Positions 16,433 to 25,407 of a stretch of 64,000 nt of DNA are shown here, in pieces. This DNA is from Paenisporosarcina indica (lineage in GTDB: Bacteria > Bacillota > Bacilli > Bacillales_A > Planococcaceae). Under the pieces are notes generated by a model. The model saw only the letters and a list, made by a program, of their open reading frames with translations. It had not been told where the DNA came from and searched no databases. The stretch's first letter is position 1. Each line of letters begins with the position of its first letter. The translations under genes and the position numbers were made by a program. The DNA is taken from the NCBI RefSeq assembly GCF_001939075.1, contig NZ_MPTA01000002.1:434001-498000 (forward strand). The letters run 5' to 3'.

Positions 16433-17695
16433 TTAATAGTAGTCCGAAATTTCCGAAACCGCATAGTAGCCGTAATCATCAAAAATAATCGTATAGTCCT
16501 TTTCTTTCTTGAAGGTTGTCCGCTCCCCTTTGGCATCGATGCTATCGTAAACTTCATAGGTACTGACAATGGCATGGTCATCCTTGATTACGACATTTGT
16601 TACTTCATTCAACGTCATTTCAAATACCGTGTCACTTTCCACGAGCAGACGGATTGTTTCTGCTATTTTCTCATAAGCTTCATTTTCATAATCAAACATG
16701 TCTTCAATATAGTAATAATCATCTTCCTCAATTGCCATCGCATAACTACTACGGAAATTATGCACAAAGTTAGTTAAGCTCGGAACTTCGAAAATACGTT
16801 CTTCCTCGTCTTCCCCAGTTTCAAAATCATACTCATCGTACTCATGCGGCACAATTTTAGCTACTTCTTCTTCAGTCATCGGAGAATCGGACCACTTTTT
16901 CAGCATCACTTCCATTGCCGTTATTGGGATGGCATAACTAATTGTTTCATCTTCAAACAGCGAGCCTGAATTGATTCCGATCACTTCCCCATTTTTCGCG
17001 TCCAATAAAGGGCCTCCACTACTACCTGGATAGATCTGAGCATCTATTTGGTATACTTTCCCATTGTTATAATCCGCATCTTCGAACGTACGATCGAGAC
17101 CCGTCAAATAACCAATCGATGCTGAATTTTCCAACCCTTGTGGACTGCCCATGGCGATGATTTCAGAACCGAGTTCCATGACATCCTTCCCTATTGGTAA
17201 GGGAGTTTGACCTTCATAAGCATCTACCTGTATTAATGCCACATCAAAAAAATCGGATATGCCGATTACATGTCCAGGATTTTCTACGCCCTTGTTATCG
17301 CGGACCGTCACATCTGTAAAGCCCGCCACTACATGTGCATTGGTAACTACTGTTCCTTTCTCTTCATATAAAAACCCCGAACCCATGCCATCTTCCGTAA
17401 AAATAGTATAGACACTTGTTTGCGCTTTCTTAATGATGTCAGTTTTGTCATCTGCATGTGCCACTACACTATTGACCAAGGCAGTCGGTAACATGGCCAC
17501 TTTCTCAGAAGCATCCAAACTTTGGAGATAACCGTATCCCGCTCCCCCTATGGTCAGTAAAAGCACGGTCATCCCCGCCAAAACAAACCGTTTCTTTTTC
17601 TTGGCTTTCGACTGGGACCTCACCAAATGCTCCTCACAAGCTACACAAAAATCATTCTCTCTATCATTCTCATTTCCACAACGAACACAAAACAT
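16433..17695 (-). CDS. Membrane-anchored trypsin-like (S1C) protease with N-terminal zinc ribbon, copy 1
   Basis: This 420-residue paralogue has the same architecture: zinc ribbon (CVRCGNENDRENDFCVAC, residues 3-20), a transmembrane helix (about 36-58, RFVLAGMTVLLLTIGGAGYG), then the protease domain with His in NAHVVAGFTDV (about 119), Asp in FDVALIQVDA (about 152) and Ser in YPGSSGGPLLDA (about 224). The acidic linker EYDEYDFETGEDEEE precedes the C-terminal domain. The two genes and the 40 bases before each start are similar, so the duplication included the leader. The zinc ribbon lies inside the cell and the protease outside. Related proteins act in envelope quality control; the specific role here is unknown. 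Confidence 0.85.
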   Translation of the reverse strand: MFCVRCGNENDRENDFCVACEEHLVRSQSKAKKKKRFVLAGMTVLLLTIGGAGYGYLQSLDASEKVAMLPTALVNSVVAHADDKTDIIKKAQTSVYTIFTEDGMGSGFLYEEKGTVVTNAHVVAGFTDVTVRDNKGVENPGHVIGISDFFDVALIQVDAYEGQTPLPIGKDVMELGSEIIAMGSPQGLENSASIGYLTGLDRTFEDADYNNGKVYQIDAQIYPGSSGGPLLDAKNGEVIGINSGSLFEDETISYAIPITAMEVMLKKWSDSPMTEEEVAKIVPHEYDEYDFETGEDEEERIFEVPSLTNFVHNFRSSYAMAIEEDDYYYIEDMFDYENEAYEKIAETIRLLVESDTVFEMTLNEVTNVVIKDDHAIVSTYEVYDSIDAKGERTTFKKEKDYTIIFDDYGYYAVSEISDYY

Positions 17696-17700
17696 TCCCT

Positions 17701-18015
17701 AACCCCTCACTGTCAAATCTTGTAGTCTTTATCATACTATTTGCTCAGAAAAATAAACACATATTTTTGTCGGAATAGTTAGTAAAAATAATTTAATTAA
17801 GAAAAAAAGACCGATGATAGAATTCGATAGAGTGGATAGTATAAAGAAGACAAAAGCCCTTTCATCAACTTTTATCTTCTTAACGTTTACGCTTATTTTA
17901 TTTTTCCTTTTGTTTTAACAAAAAGTCGGGAGGCATTTAAGAAATTAATGAGAGAGGGGGGGCCAATTGGTTTGGTTTTCGCTACGCTGCTGTTACAAAA
18001 TAGTGCGGGATTTGT
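17701..18015. other. Gene-free stretch upstream of the protease pair
   Basis: It should hold the promoter for the minus-strand protease pair, and it includes a GAGAGGGGGGGCC patch near 17950. No gene is supported. Confidence 0.5.
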
Positions 18016-18138
18016 TTTCTACCCTTTCGCGAGGCGTTTCTTTCCTTTCAAGACCAGTTCTACCCGTTCGCGAGACGTTTCTACCCTTTCACGATCAGTT
18101 CTACCCGTTCGCGAAGCGTTTCTACCCGCTCACCCAAT
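18016..18138. repeat. Three 41-bp imperfect tandem repeats
   Basis: Units start at 18016, 18057 and 18098. Each has two half-units of 20-21 bases of the form TTCTACCCKTTCGCGARRCG and TTTCTACCCTTTCACGATCA. The last two units are the most alike. Plus-strand frames give a repeated YPFARRFYPF-type peptide without a Shine-Dalgarno sequence, so I treat it as a DNA repeat and not as a gene. Confidence 0.75.
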
Positions 18139-18196
18139 CTATTCCATAAACCTCATAACGAAGGAGGAACTGAAAAAGACTAATCAATCTAATTAA

Positions 18197-18240
18197 GCGA
18201 GCCTTTCCTCGATTTATAAAGGAAAGGCTCGCATTTTATT
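18197..18240 (+). terminator. Strong intrinsic terminator or bidirectional hairpin
   Basis: GCGAGCCTTTCCT (18197-18209) pairs perfectly with AGGAAAGGCTCGC (18220-18232), followed by ATTTTATTT on the plus strand. No plus-strand gene lies immediately upstream; only the repeat tract does. Confidence 0.75.
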
Positions 18241-18339
18241 TGTATACACCGTTCTGAATTAGATATCATCCATATGCCTAAGCAGAACGAGCGTAGGCGC
18301 CTTTCAAGTGCATTGCTATACTTGCATTTTCATATTGAA

Positions 18340-18728
18340 CTAAACTGCTTTCTTAACCATGGTGATAAATTTTCCAGAACCAGTGATAAATTCGTTTTTC
18401 ATAACAAAACCAAGTTTTTCATATAGATGAACAGCACGCAAATTAAATTTCGCCACCGTTAATCGAATTGGAATCCCTTTATATTTTTCTTCAATATGAC
18501 GAAAAATAAATGAGCAAAATTCAAAACTGAGCAGTTTCCCAATGCAAAAAAATCCAACTAATTCTTTAACATCATCAACAAGTGCGTAATATGTACCGTA
18601 CCATCGAGCCTTTCCTTTTTCTCTTCATCTGCACATTCATTATTGTAAAAATCATATGGTTTATCATATTTCCAGTTGTGTAGGTCTTGGGCTGTTTGCT
18701 CATTCATACTCTCAATAAATAATTGCAT
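18340..18728 (-). pseudogene. Broken GNAT acetyltransferase
   Basis: Translating the minus strand gives MQLFIESMNEQTAQDLHNWK and a stretch to about EKKERLDG, then the frame must shift to continue as RWYGTYYALVDDVKELVGFF. After FCIGKLLSF the usual acetyl-CoA-binding segment is missing and the sequence resumes at FCSFIFRHIEEKYKGIPIRL followed by VHLYEKLGFVMKNEF. The order of pieces matches a GNAT protein with one frameshift and an internal deletion of roughly 30 codons. It cannot make a working enzyme. Confidence 0.75.
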
Positions 18729-18794
18729 TGAAAAGCCCCATCTCTTATATCCATTCGTTTCTTAATTATTTTGTACTTATAATCGCTCGTAAGA

Positions 18795-19493
18795 TTATTT
18801 TTTCGTATGAGCGATCCAACCACCAAATAAAGTCGTAGAAAAGAATTGTGACACTCTTTCAAATCCCGCTTGCTCTAAAAGTTCTTCAATCTGAACAGCG
18901 GAAATAAATGACAGACCACGAACGGATTCCTCCATAGCTTCTACGTCTTCCGTGGTTAAATCAGTCAAGTCTAGCCAAATCGATTTCCATAAGTTCATGC
19001 GTTCATCAAATTCAGGTTTCGATTGGTCACCGAACATGGTAACAAGTGCGAAAGGTGCACCTGGCTCCAAGTTTTCCTTCACCGTTTTTAATAAACTTAG
19101 CTTTTCTTCGACTGTTTCAACAAAATGAAGAACAAGTAAGCAAGTTGCAGCTTCAAATTTTTCATTAAACTCCACTTGTTCGATGGTGCCTGTATGAATG
19201 GACACTCGTTCTTCTCCGATTCCTTCCTCTTTCGCTTTTTGAATCGCTACTGCCAACATATCTTCAGATGGATCCACTCCAGAAAATGTCCAGCCAGGAT
19301 TTGCTTTACCAAATGTCACGATTTCATTTCCGCCACCCGCTCCCACGACCAATACGTTTGCTGAGTCTTTCACATTTGCACGTAAAAAGGACTGCACCAT
19401 CCGGAACAGTGCGTCGTATGTAGGCAAAGCGCGTCTTATCCCTTTATCGTATTCTCTTGCCATTTCCATATCAAACTCTAAATCATCCTTCAC
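18795..19493 (-). CDS. Class I SAM-dependent methyltransferase
   Basis: A 232-residue Rossmann-fold methyltransferase. The SAM-binding motif I is VLVVGAGGGNEIVTFG near residue 44, followed by the acidic ribose-binding residue in FSGVDPSEDML (about 71). Motif IV is in AATCLLVLHFVETVEEK. The N terminus (YDKGIRRALPTYDALFRMVQ) is typical of small-molecule methyltransferases of the Methyltransf_25 type. The substrate is unknown. It is a single gene on the minus strand, divergent from the regulator gene, with about 200 bases between them. Confidence 0.88.
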   Translation of the reverse strand: MKDDLEFDMEMAREYDKGIRRALPTYDALFRMVQSFLRANVKDSANVLVVGAGGGNEIVTFGKANPGWTFSGVDPSEDMLAVAIQKAKEEGIGEERVSIHTGTIEQVEFNEKFEAATCLLVLHFVETVEEKLSLLKTVKENLEPGAPFALVTMFGDQSKPEFDERMNLWKSIWLDLTDLTTEDVEAMEESVRGLSFISAVQIEELLEQAGFERVSQFFSTTLFGGWIAHTKK

Positions 19494-19646
19494 TGCTATT
19501 CCCCCTTCGTAATTCGCTTGCTATCTTTCATTATGAAATAAACTCAGAAAACTTACAATTCATGAGGTGAATGGCACTTTCTCAGATACCTTTTTACTTC
19601 AGACCCAAAAATTATAAGAATAATTTAAATATTACTTGTAATTAGA

Positions 19647-19684
19647 TTATTCAGTATTGTATAGTCTTATACAATACTGAATAA
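19647..19684. promoter_or_regulatory. Perfect 17-bp inverted repeat at the regulator start, probable operator
   Basis: TTATTCAGTATTGTATA (19647-19663) and its exact complement (19668-19684) flank a 4-base centre, GTCT. The right arm abuts the Shine-Dalgarno sequence AAAGGAG of the regulator gene. There is no T run after it, so it is not a terminator. A dyad of this quality at a regulator's own start suggests an autoregulatory binding site. Confidence 0.7.
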
Positions 19685-19696
19685 AGGAGATCATTT

Positions 19697-21037
19697 ATGG
19701 ATTCTATGCTCTTACTGCCCAATACAGATGAAGAGATTATGGATACGCATGACGAGGATATCATTATTACGACTCGTGAAGGCAAAATAATCAAAGTTAC
19801 ACAAATAAGTGGAGAACATTACGGAATGACTCCATCCGAGCTACTTGGCAAATCCGTTTTTGATTTGGAATCACAAGGGGTTTTCTCACCCGCCATTACG
19901 CCAGAAGTTGTCGAGAAAAAGAAAAAAGTTGTGACCGTGCAAACAACACCCTCTGGACGAAAAGTGTTGATTACAGGAATTCCACTTTTCAATGAACAGC
20001 GAGAAGTAGAATACGTCATCAGTTATTCCTACGAGCTATCAGAACTAATTGTCATGAAAGAGTACTTGCAAGATCTAGAGACAGAAATGTCCAAAGTTAA
20101 AGAAGAACTTGCGCACTTAAGAGAGCAACATATTCAAATCGATGATTCAATCATGGAAAGCCCATCATCTGCGCGTGTGTTAAAAACGACTCTTAAAATT
20201 GCACGTATCGATGCCCCAGTTGTCATTCAAGGTGAACGTGGTGTTGGCAAAACATCATTGGCGAAGTTTATCCATTCACAAAGCAATCATAGTGATGGTG
20301 CCTTTATTGAAGTGAATTGCAGTACGATTCCTGAAGCAATGTTTGAAATCGCTTTCACTGGTCACCCGAATTCTAATTCTCAAGGTTACCTATCCCTAGC
20401 AAGGGAGGGCTCACTCGTTTTAAAAGAAATTGACCAACTGTCAATCGCTTCTCAAGCCGTCCTATTCAATCTTCTAACCAAACAAACGTCTACCCGGATT
20501 ATTGCAATCAGCGAAACTCTATTAGATGAACTAGTCAAACAAGATAGGTTTCGGGATGACTTATTCTACTTACTTCATATCGCACCTATTCAGTTATTGC
20601 CTTTACGCGACAGACCAGAAGATCTTGAAAAAGCAATTTTTCTTTATTTACAAGGCATAAACGAAAAATATAAAGTACAGAAAAAATTAACCAATGAGGT
20701 TTATTACCACTTTCTGCAACTTGAATGGAAAGGTAATTTCAGAGAGTTGAGAAATGTACTTGAACGAATTGTAATCGAAAGTGAATCAAATATGATTACC
20801 ATTCAAGATTTGCCCTTGCAATACCAACCTTCAAAAGAAGAACAAATTGGTATTGATTTTGATGGGCAGACGTTACCTCATATTTTGGAGTTCGTTGAGA
20901 AGAAAGTGTTAATGAATACGCAAAAACGTTATAAGACGACGACGGAAATGGCCCATGCATTAGGAATCAGTCAACCTTCTGTCGTTCGAAAGTTGAAAAA
21001 ATATTCCAGTACATCTTTAGAGAATGACATTGAATAA
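19697..21037 (+). CDS. PAS / AAA+ / TyrR-type HTH transcriptional regulator (degenerate enhancer-binding protein)
   Basis: A 446-residue regulator. Residues about 15-125 form a PAS sensor (IIITTREGKIIKVTQISGEH); a coiled coil (about 126-150) follows; residues about 155-385 form the sigma-54-activator AAA+ domain; residues about 405-440 form a Fis/TyrR-like HTH (TEMAHALGISQPSVVRKLKK). Walker A is kept (GERGVGKTS), but the GAFTGA loop that touches sigma-54 is replaced by EIAFTGHPNSNSQG, and Walker B reads SLVLKEIDQL with Lys in place of the usual Asp. It should therefore not drive sigma-54 transcription; it resembles TyrR, which works with the main sigma factor. I found no -24/-12 promoter before the downstream genes, in agreement. 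It probably controls the adjacent importer and aminotransferase in response to a ligand bound by PAS. Confidence 0.87.
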   Translation: MDSMLLLPNTDEEIMDTHDEDIIITTREGKIIKVTQISGEHYGMTPSELLGKSVFDLESQGVFSPAITPEVVEKKKKVVTVQTTPSGRKVLITGIPLFNEQREVEYVISYSYELSELIVMKEYLQDLETEMSKVKEELAHLREQHIQIDDSIMESPSSARVLKTTLKIARIDAPVVIQGERGVGKTSLAKFIHSQSNHSDGAFIEVNCSTIPEAMFEIAFTGHPNSNSQGYLSLAREGSLVLKEIDQLSIASQAVLFNLLTKQTSTRIIAISETLLDELVKQDRFRDDLFYLLHIAPIQLLPLRDRPEDLEKAIFLYLQGINEKYKVQKKLTNEVYYHFLQLEWKGNFRELRNVLERIVIESESNMITIQDLPLQYQPSKEEQIGIDFDGQTLPHILEFVEKKVLMNTQKRYKTTTEMAHALGISQPSVVRKLKKYSSTSLENDIE

Positions 21038-21182
21038 CAACAACTTGATTACACGACTGGCAACATGTAAAGGAGGCGTTGAAGCAATCATAAAATTTTT
21101 GAGTATATAACTTGCTCTACCTTATCATCAGTTTAGGAATAAGATTCACTATTAACAGTTGAAAAAATAGGGGGAAATTAGG

Positions 21183-22172
21183 ATGAAGAAATGGTTATTG
21201 ATTGCATGTTCGCTTATGTTGCTGATTACGTTGACCGCTTGTGGTAAAAAGGAAGGATCTATTCCTGTAAATGGAAAATCATCGGAGCCGTTGAAAGTAA
21301 CGCTACCGACATGGACTGGTTATGGACCTCTGTTTTTAGCTAAAGAAAAAGGCTTTTTCGAAAAAAATGGTGTAGATGTGGAACTTTCGATTGTTGAGGG
21401 ATTGGGAGAACGCAAAGCAGCATTAGCAGGCGGAAAAATTGATGGGATGGCAACTGCATTGGACGTTCAAGTGACGTTAGCAGGAGGAGATATCCCAGTG
21501 CAAGTGGTTTGGTTATTGGATGATTCTTATGGTGGTGACGGAATCCTTGTAAAAGATGGGATCAATGAAGTGAAAGATTTAAAAGGAAAAAAAGTAGCAT
21601 TTGAGGTAGGTTCAACAAGCCAGATGCTTGCAGTGACAGTGTTAGAACAAGGTGGATTGACAGAAGATGATGTAACAGTCGTACAAATGTCAGCTGGGGA
21701 TGCTGGTGCAGCGTTTGCTGCTGGAAAAGTGGATGCTGCAGTTACATGGGAACCTTGGTTAACTAAAGGTGCACAAGCGAACGGTAAAGTATTATTAACG
21801 ACAAAAGACCTACCAGGCATTATTGTAGATACCGTCGCATTTAAAGAAGATGTGATTAAAAACCGTCCCGAAGATGTGAAAGCTTTTGTAAAAGCGATGG
21901 GTGAAGCAATGGCCTACTGGAAAGAAAACGAAAAAGAAGCGAACGAAATCATGGCAAAAGGACTAAAAATCGATCTAGCTGAATTTGAAGCAACAGTGAC
22001 CGGCTTGAAATTCTTTACAAAAGAAGATAACGAAAGTCTATTTGGAACTGAAAGCGAAAAAGGCTCAATTTATCAATCAACCGAAAATGCGATTCAGTTT
22101 TACAAAGGCCAAAAAATGCTTGAAAAAGATTTGAAAGCAGACGATGTAATTAATTCAAGTTTCTTGAAGTAG
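21183..22172 (+). CDS. NitT/TauT-family ABC importer, substrate-binding lipoprotein
   Basis: A 329-residue lipoprotein with signal peptide and lipobox LLITLTAC (Cys20). The mature protein has the NMT1/SsuA-type periplasmic-binding fold: LPTWTGYGPLFLAKEKGFFE at the start of the first lobe, then GKKVAFEVGSTSQML and DAAVTWEPWLT, the hinge and specificity region of this family. Family members bind sulfonates, taurine, nitrate, aromatic or thiamine-precursor compounds. The start ATG 21183 follows AGGGGGAAATTAGG. It is the first gene of an operon with permease, ATPase and aminotransferase. An intercistronic hairpin after it probably keeps its mRNA more abundant than that of the membrane parts. Confidence 0.88.
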   Translation: MKKWLLIACSLMLLITLTACGKKEGSIPVNGKSSEPLKVTLPTWTGYGPLFLAKEKGFFEKNGVDVELSIVEGLGERKAALAGGKIDGMATALDVQVTLAGGDIPVQVVWLLDDSYGGDGILVKDGINEVKDLKGKKVAFEVGSTSQMLAVTVLEQGGLTEDDVTVVQMSAGDAGAAFAAGKVDAAVTWEPWLTKGAQANGKVLLTTKDLPGIIVDTVAFKEDVIKNRPEDVKAFVKAMGEAMAYWKENEKEANEIMAKGLKIDLAEFEATVTGLKFFTKEDNESLFGTESEKGSIYQSTENAIQFYKGQKMLEKDLKADDVINSSFLK

Positions 22173-22211
22173 CACAGAACTTTTAAAAAAGGTATGAGAT
22201 TTGCACTGGAT

Positions 22212-22256
22212 GTACCGTCAACGTATGCCACCATGGTAAATTTTGACGGTACTTTT
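22212..22256 (+). terminator. Intercistronic hairpin between binding protein and permease genes
   Basis: GTACCGTCAA (22212-22221) pairs with TTGACGGTAC (22243-22252), then TTTT. It is probably a partial terminator or 3' stabiliser that sets the high ratio of binding protein to permease. Confidence 0.7.
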
Positions 22257-22285
22257 CAAAAAAGTGGCATGGATGGAGGGTTTTA

Positions 22286-23083
22286 ATGGAAACGAAATGG
22301 TTTACTCCGAATAAAGAAATATCAAAAATGATTTATACATCGGCTGGATTCGTTACGTTTATTGTTGTTCTTGGGATATGGTCGCTTCTTAGCTATGGTG
22401 GTTTTGTTAATCCTCTCTTCTTACCTACACCTACGGCAGTATTAGCCGCAGCAATAGAGTTATTTAAAAGTGGCGAGATCCTTTCTGATATCGGCATCAG
22501 TTTTTCGCGGGTTCTCACTGGGTTTCTTGTTGCAGCATTCATTGGAATACCTTTAGGAATTTTAATGGGATCTTTGCGAATTATGGAAGGTGCTTTTGAG
22601 CCCTTAATTGGTTTTATTCGCTATATGCCAGCTTCAGCATTTATACCTTTATTAATTTTATGGATAGGTCTTGGCGAGACAGAAAAAATGGCTGTTATTT
22701 TCTTGGGGACGTTTTTCCAGTTAACTCTTATGGTGATGGATGTTACCAAGAATGTGCAAAACGATTTGATTGATGTTTCTTATACTTTAGGAGCTAAAAA
22801 TTTCCAAGTTTTCACAAAAGTTATTTTGCCGGCGTCGTTACCGGGAATCGTTGATACTTTGCGTATTACGTTTGGATGGGCTTGGACTTATTTAGTGGTA
22901 GCGGAAATTGTCGGAGCTTCCAGCGGATTGGGCTATATGATCATGCAAGCTTCGCGTTTCCTACAACCAGAGAAAATCATCGTGGGGATTTTAATAATCG
23001 GCTTGCTTGGATTGATCACAGATATCTTGTTCAAATCAATTTACCGCGCTTCGTTTTCTTGGATGAGAAAGGATGGTTATTAA
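22286..23083 (+). CDS. NitT/TauT-family ABC importer, permease
   Basis: A 265-residue inner-membrane permease of the BPD_transp_1 family with about six transmembrane helices. The cytoplasmic EAA loop that contacts the ATPase is visible as SYTLGAKNFQVFTKVILPASLPGIVDTLR (residues about 167-195). The N terminus (VVLGIWSLLSYGGFVNPLFLPTP) is typical of SsuC/TauC. The start ATG 22286 follows GGAGGG by five bases. The stop at 23081-23083 touches the ATPase start, so the two are translationally coupled. Confidence 0.88.
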   Translation: METKWFTPNKEISKMIYTSAGFVTFIVVLGIWSLLSYGGFVNPLFLPTPTAVLAAAIELFKSGEILSDIGISFSRVLTGFLVAAFIGIPLGILMGSLRIMEGAFEPLIGFIRYMPASAFIPLLILWIGLGETEKMAVIFLGTFFQLTLMVMDVTKNVQNDLIDVSYTLGAKNFQVFTKVILPASLPGIVDTLRITFGWAWTYLVVAEIVGASSGLGYMIMQASRFLQPEKIIVGILIIGLLGLITDILFKSIYRASFSWMRKDGY

Positions 23084-23084
23084 G

Positions 23085-23924
23085 ATGGTCGCACCGAAAA
23101 TGGAAGTTCATGCATTGGATAGTCAAGAAAAGATTGTTCCTAAAATCATCAGACCAAAGTTGGAAATTAAAGATGTAGGAAAAATATTCAAAACGAAGTC
23201 GGGTGAAACAACTGCACTCGAAAAAACTTCATTTACTGTGGAAGATGGAGAGTTTGTAACCATTCTAGGACCTTCTGGTTGTGGCAAATCAACCATTTTA
23301 CGTATTGTAGCAGGCTTGGAAGAATCAAACTCGGGTCAAGTCCTCCTGGATGGGCAAGAAATTAACGGCCCAGGACCTGATCGCGGCATGGTATTTCAGT
23401 CCTACACTTTATATCCATGGTTGACTGTGAAAGAGAATATTACATTCGGCTTAAAGCTAAAAGGTGTTTCTCAAAAAGAACGCGATGATCTGGCAAGGCA
23501 CTATTTGCAACTGATCGGTCTGGAAGGCTTTGAAAAGCATTACCCCATTCAGTTGTCTGGTGGTATGAAACAACGCGTTGCCATTGCGCGTGCATTGGCA
23601 AATGACCCGAAGATTTTATTAATGGATGAACCTTTTGGAGCACTAGATGCCCAAACAAGAACCATCATGCAAGAAGTCTTGCTAAAAGCATGGGAAGAGT
23701 CCAAAAAGACAATTTTATTTATAACGCACGATGTAGATGAATCCATCTTTTTGGCAGATTCAGTTTATGTGATGACAGCACGACCTGGTCGGTTAAAGAA
23801 AAAGATTCCGATTACACTGGATCGTCCTAGAGAATTCAGTATGAAAAGCTCGGTAGAATTCGGGAATTATAAAGAAGAATTATTGTCTTTAATACGGGAA
23901 GAAAGTTTGAAATCAATAAAATAG
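23085..23924 (+). CDS. NitT/TauT-family ABC importer, ATP-binding protein
   Basis: A 279-residue ABC ATPase. Walker A is GPSGCGKST (about residue 62), the Q-loop is VFQSYTLYPW, the signature is LSGGMKQR (about 157), Walker B is ILLMDEPFGALD and the switch His is in FITHDVDES. I choose ATG 23085 rather than ATG 23073, because the AAAGG at 23068-23072 would directly abut the earlier ATG. An N-terminal extension of about 20 residues (KMEVHALDSQEKIVPKIIRP) precedes the ABC core. It powers uptake with the permease just upstream. Confidence 0.88.
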   Translation: MVAPKMEVHALDSQEKIVPKIIRPKLEIKDVGKIFKTKSGETTALEKTSFTVEDGEFVTILGPSGCGKSTILRIVAGLEESNSGQVLLDGQEINGPGPDRGMVFQSYTLYPWLTVKENITFGLKLKGVSQKERDDLARHYLQLIGLEGFEKHYPIQLSGGMKQRVAIARALANDPKILLMDEPFGALDAQTRTIMQEVLLKAWEESKKTILFITHDVDESIFLADSVYVMTARPGRLKKKIPITLDRPREFSMKSSVEFGNYKEELLSLIREESLKSIK

Positions 23925-23981
23925 CCCCTTCCCTGTCAGTTATTTTTAAAGTTTGGCAATACGATCATGGAGGTCAATTGA

Positions 23982-25307
23982 ATGGAAAAGAAATGGGATC
24001 ATCTTGTGAAAAACATGCCGAATCGGTTAGCTCCGAGTATGGCAAAGGATCATCCGAATCTACCCGTTGTAAAAGAGGAAGGCTGTTATTACTTCGGAGT
24101 CGATGGCCAGAAATATCTTGATTTCACGTCCGGTATTGCAGTCACGAATGTCGGGCATCGCCACCCGAAAGTCGTTCAAGCGATTAAAGACGCAGCAGAT
24201 GGTTTGATGCATGGTCCTTCTGGAGTAATTATGTATGAATCCATTTTACGACTAGCGGATGAGCTTGCTGAAATCATGCCGGGTGATTTAGATTGCTTTT
24301 TCTTCGCCAATAGTGGAACAGAAGCGGTGGAAGGTGCCCTTAAACTTGCTAAGTACGTAACGAAACGACCGTATGTGATTTCATTTACAGGTTGTTTCCA
24401 CGGACGTTCATTGGGCGCGTTAAGTGTCACCACTTCAAAAAGCAAGTACCGTAAATTCATGCAACCATCAGGTCTGACATATCAAATCCCTTATGCAAAT
24501 GTTAAAGAATGCCCCTCAGGTTCCGATCCTGAAACATATGTAATCGAAAAATTAGAAAAGGACTTTGCTTCATTGTTTAGCCACCAAGTAACACCTGAAG
24601 AAGTGGCCTGTGTAATAGTAGAGCCTGTCCTTGGAGAAGGTGGATATGTTGTTCCACCAAAAGGCTGGTTGAAAAAAGTTCGCGAAATTTGTGACCGTCA
24701 TCAAATTTTACTGATATTTGATGAAGTACAAACTGGATTTGGGCGTACAGGTGAATGGTTTGCAGCACAAACATTCGATGTGACCCCTGACATTATGGCA
24801 ATTGCAAAAGGAATCGCATCAGGTCTCCCTCTTAGTGCTACCGTTGCGTCCAGTGCATTAATGAAACAATGGCCACTTGGAAGCCACGGTACAACGTTTG
24901 GTGGGAACCCCATCGCCTGTTCCGTCGCACTGGCTACACTGGAAGTAATGAAAGAAGAAAATCTCCTTAACAACACTAGAGTGATGGGTAGTTACGCAGT
25001 GGAGCAACTTGAACGTATGAAAGAACGACATCGTGTGATTGGTAGCATTCGTGCTGTCGGATTAATGATTGGAATTGAAATCATTGACCCTAGAACCGGA
25101 GAACCTAACGGAGAAGGATTACTGAAAATTCTTGATATCGCATTAAAAAAAGGAGTTCTATTCTATCTATGTGGAAATCACGGTGAAGTAATCAGAATGA
25201 TACCACCGTTAATCGTCACTAAGGAACAAATTGACGAGGGCTTACACTTACTCGATGAAGCATTAATGGAGTACGAATCAACATTTGTAAGTCTTGAAGT
25301 AATCTAA
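23982..25307 (+). CDS. Class III pyridoxal-phosphate aminotransferase (GabT-like)
   Basis: A 441-residue class III aminotransferase of the 4-aminobutyrate/acetylornithine type. Seen in order: [20 protein letters not shown] near residue 45, the cofactor phosphate-binding [15 protein letters not shown] (about 107-121), [30 protein letters not shown] (Asp that pairs with the PLP ring nitrogen, about 247) and the Schiff-base lysine in [15 protein letters not shown] (about 275). It moves the terminal amino group of an omega-amino compound to pyruvate or 2-oxoglutarate. Its place as last gene behind a TauT-type importer suggests that the imported substrate carries a primary amine (GABA, beta-alanine, taurine or hypotaurine are candidates); the sequence does not decide which. 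Confidence 0.87.
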   Translation: MEKKWDHLVKNMPNRLAPSMAKDHPNLPVVKEEGCYYFGVDGQKYLDFTSGIAVTNVGHRHPKVVQAIKDAADGLMHGPSGVIMYESILRLADELAEIMPGDLDCFFFANSGTEAVEGALKLAKYVTKRPYVISFTGCFHGRSLGALSVTTSKSKYRKFMQPSGLTYQIPYANVKECPSGSDPETYVIEKLEKDFASLFSHQVTPEEVACVIVEPVLGEGGYVVPPKGWLKKVREICDRHQILLIFDEVQTGFGRTGEWFAAQTFDVTPDIMAIAKGIASGLPLSATVASSALMKQWPLGSHGTTFGGNPIACSVALATLEVMKEENLLNNTRVMGSYAVEQLERMKERHRVIGSIRAVGLMIGIEIIDPRTGEPNGEGLLKILDIALKKGVLFYLCGNHGEVIRMIPPLIVTKEQIDEGLHLLDEALMEYESTFVSLEVI

Positions 25308-25326
25308 ACTCTATAAATGACGCAAA

Positions 25327-25358
25327 AGGGACTGACTCAATTGAGTCGGTCTCTTTTT
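25327..25358 (+). terminator. Terminator of the importer/aminotransferase operon
   Basis: AGGGACTGACTCAA pairs with TTGAGTCGGTCTCT (two G-U pairs, no spacer beyond the palindrome centre), then TTTTT. Confidence 0.8.
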
Positions 25359-25407
25359 ACATATTCCTTAAAAGTGCCAGTCGTAACCTGATGCCTCATA
25401 TTTATTT

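Noticed and set aside
17948..18196. Plus-strand frame containing the 41-bp repeats
   Set aside because: Low-complexity peptide from a DNA repeat; two frames are open side by side, as expected of a repeat without coding constraint.
21038..21182. Sigma-54 (-24/-12) promoter before the importer operon
   Set aside because: TGGCA occurs but no correctly spaced TTGC follows; the regulator also lacks GAFTGA.
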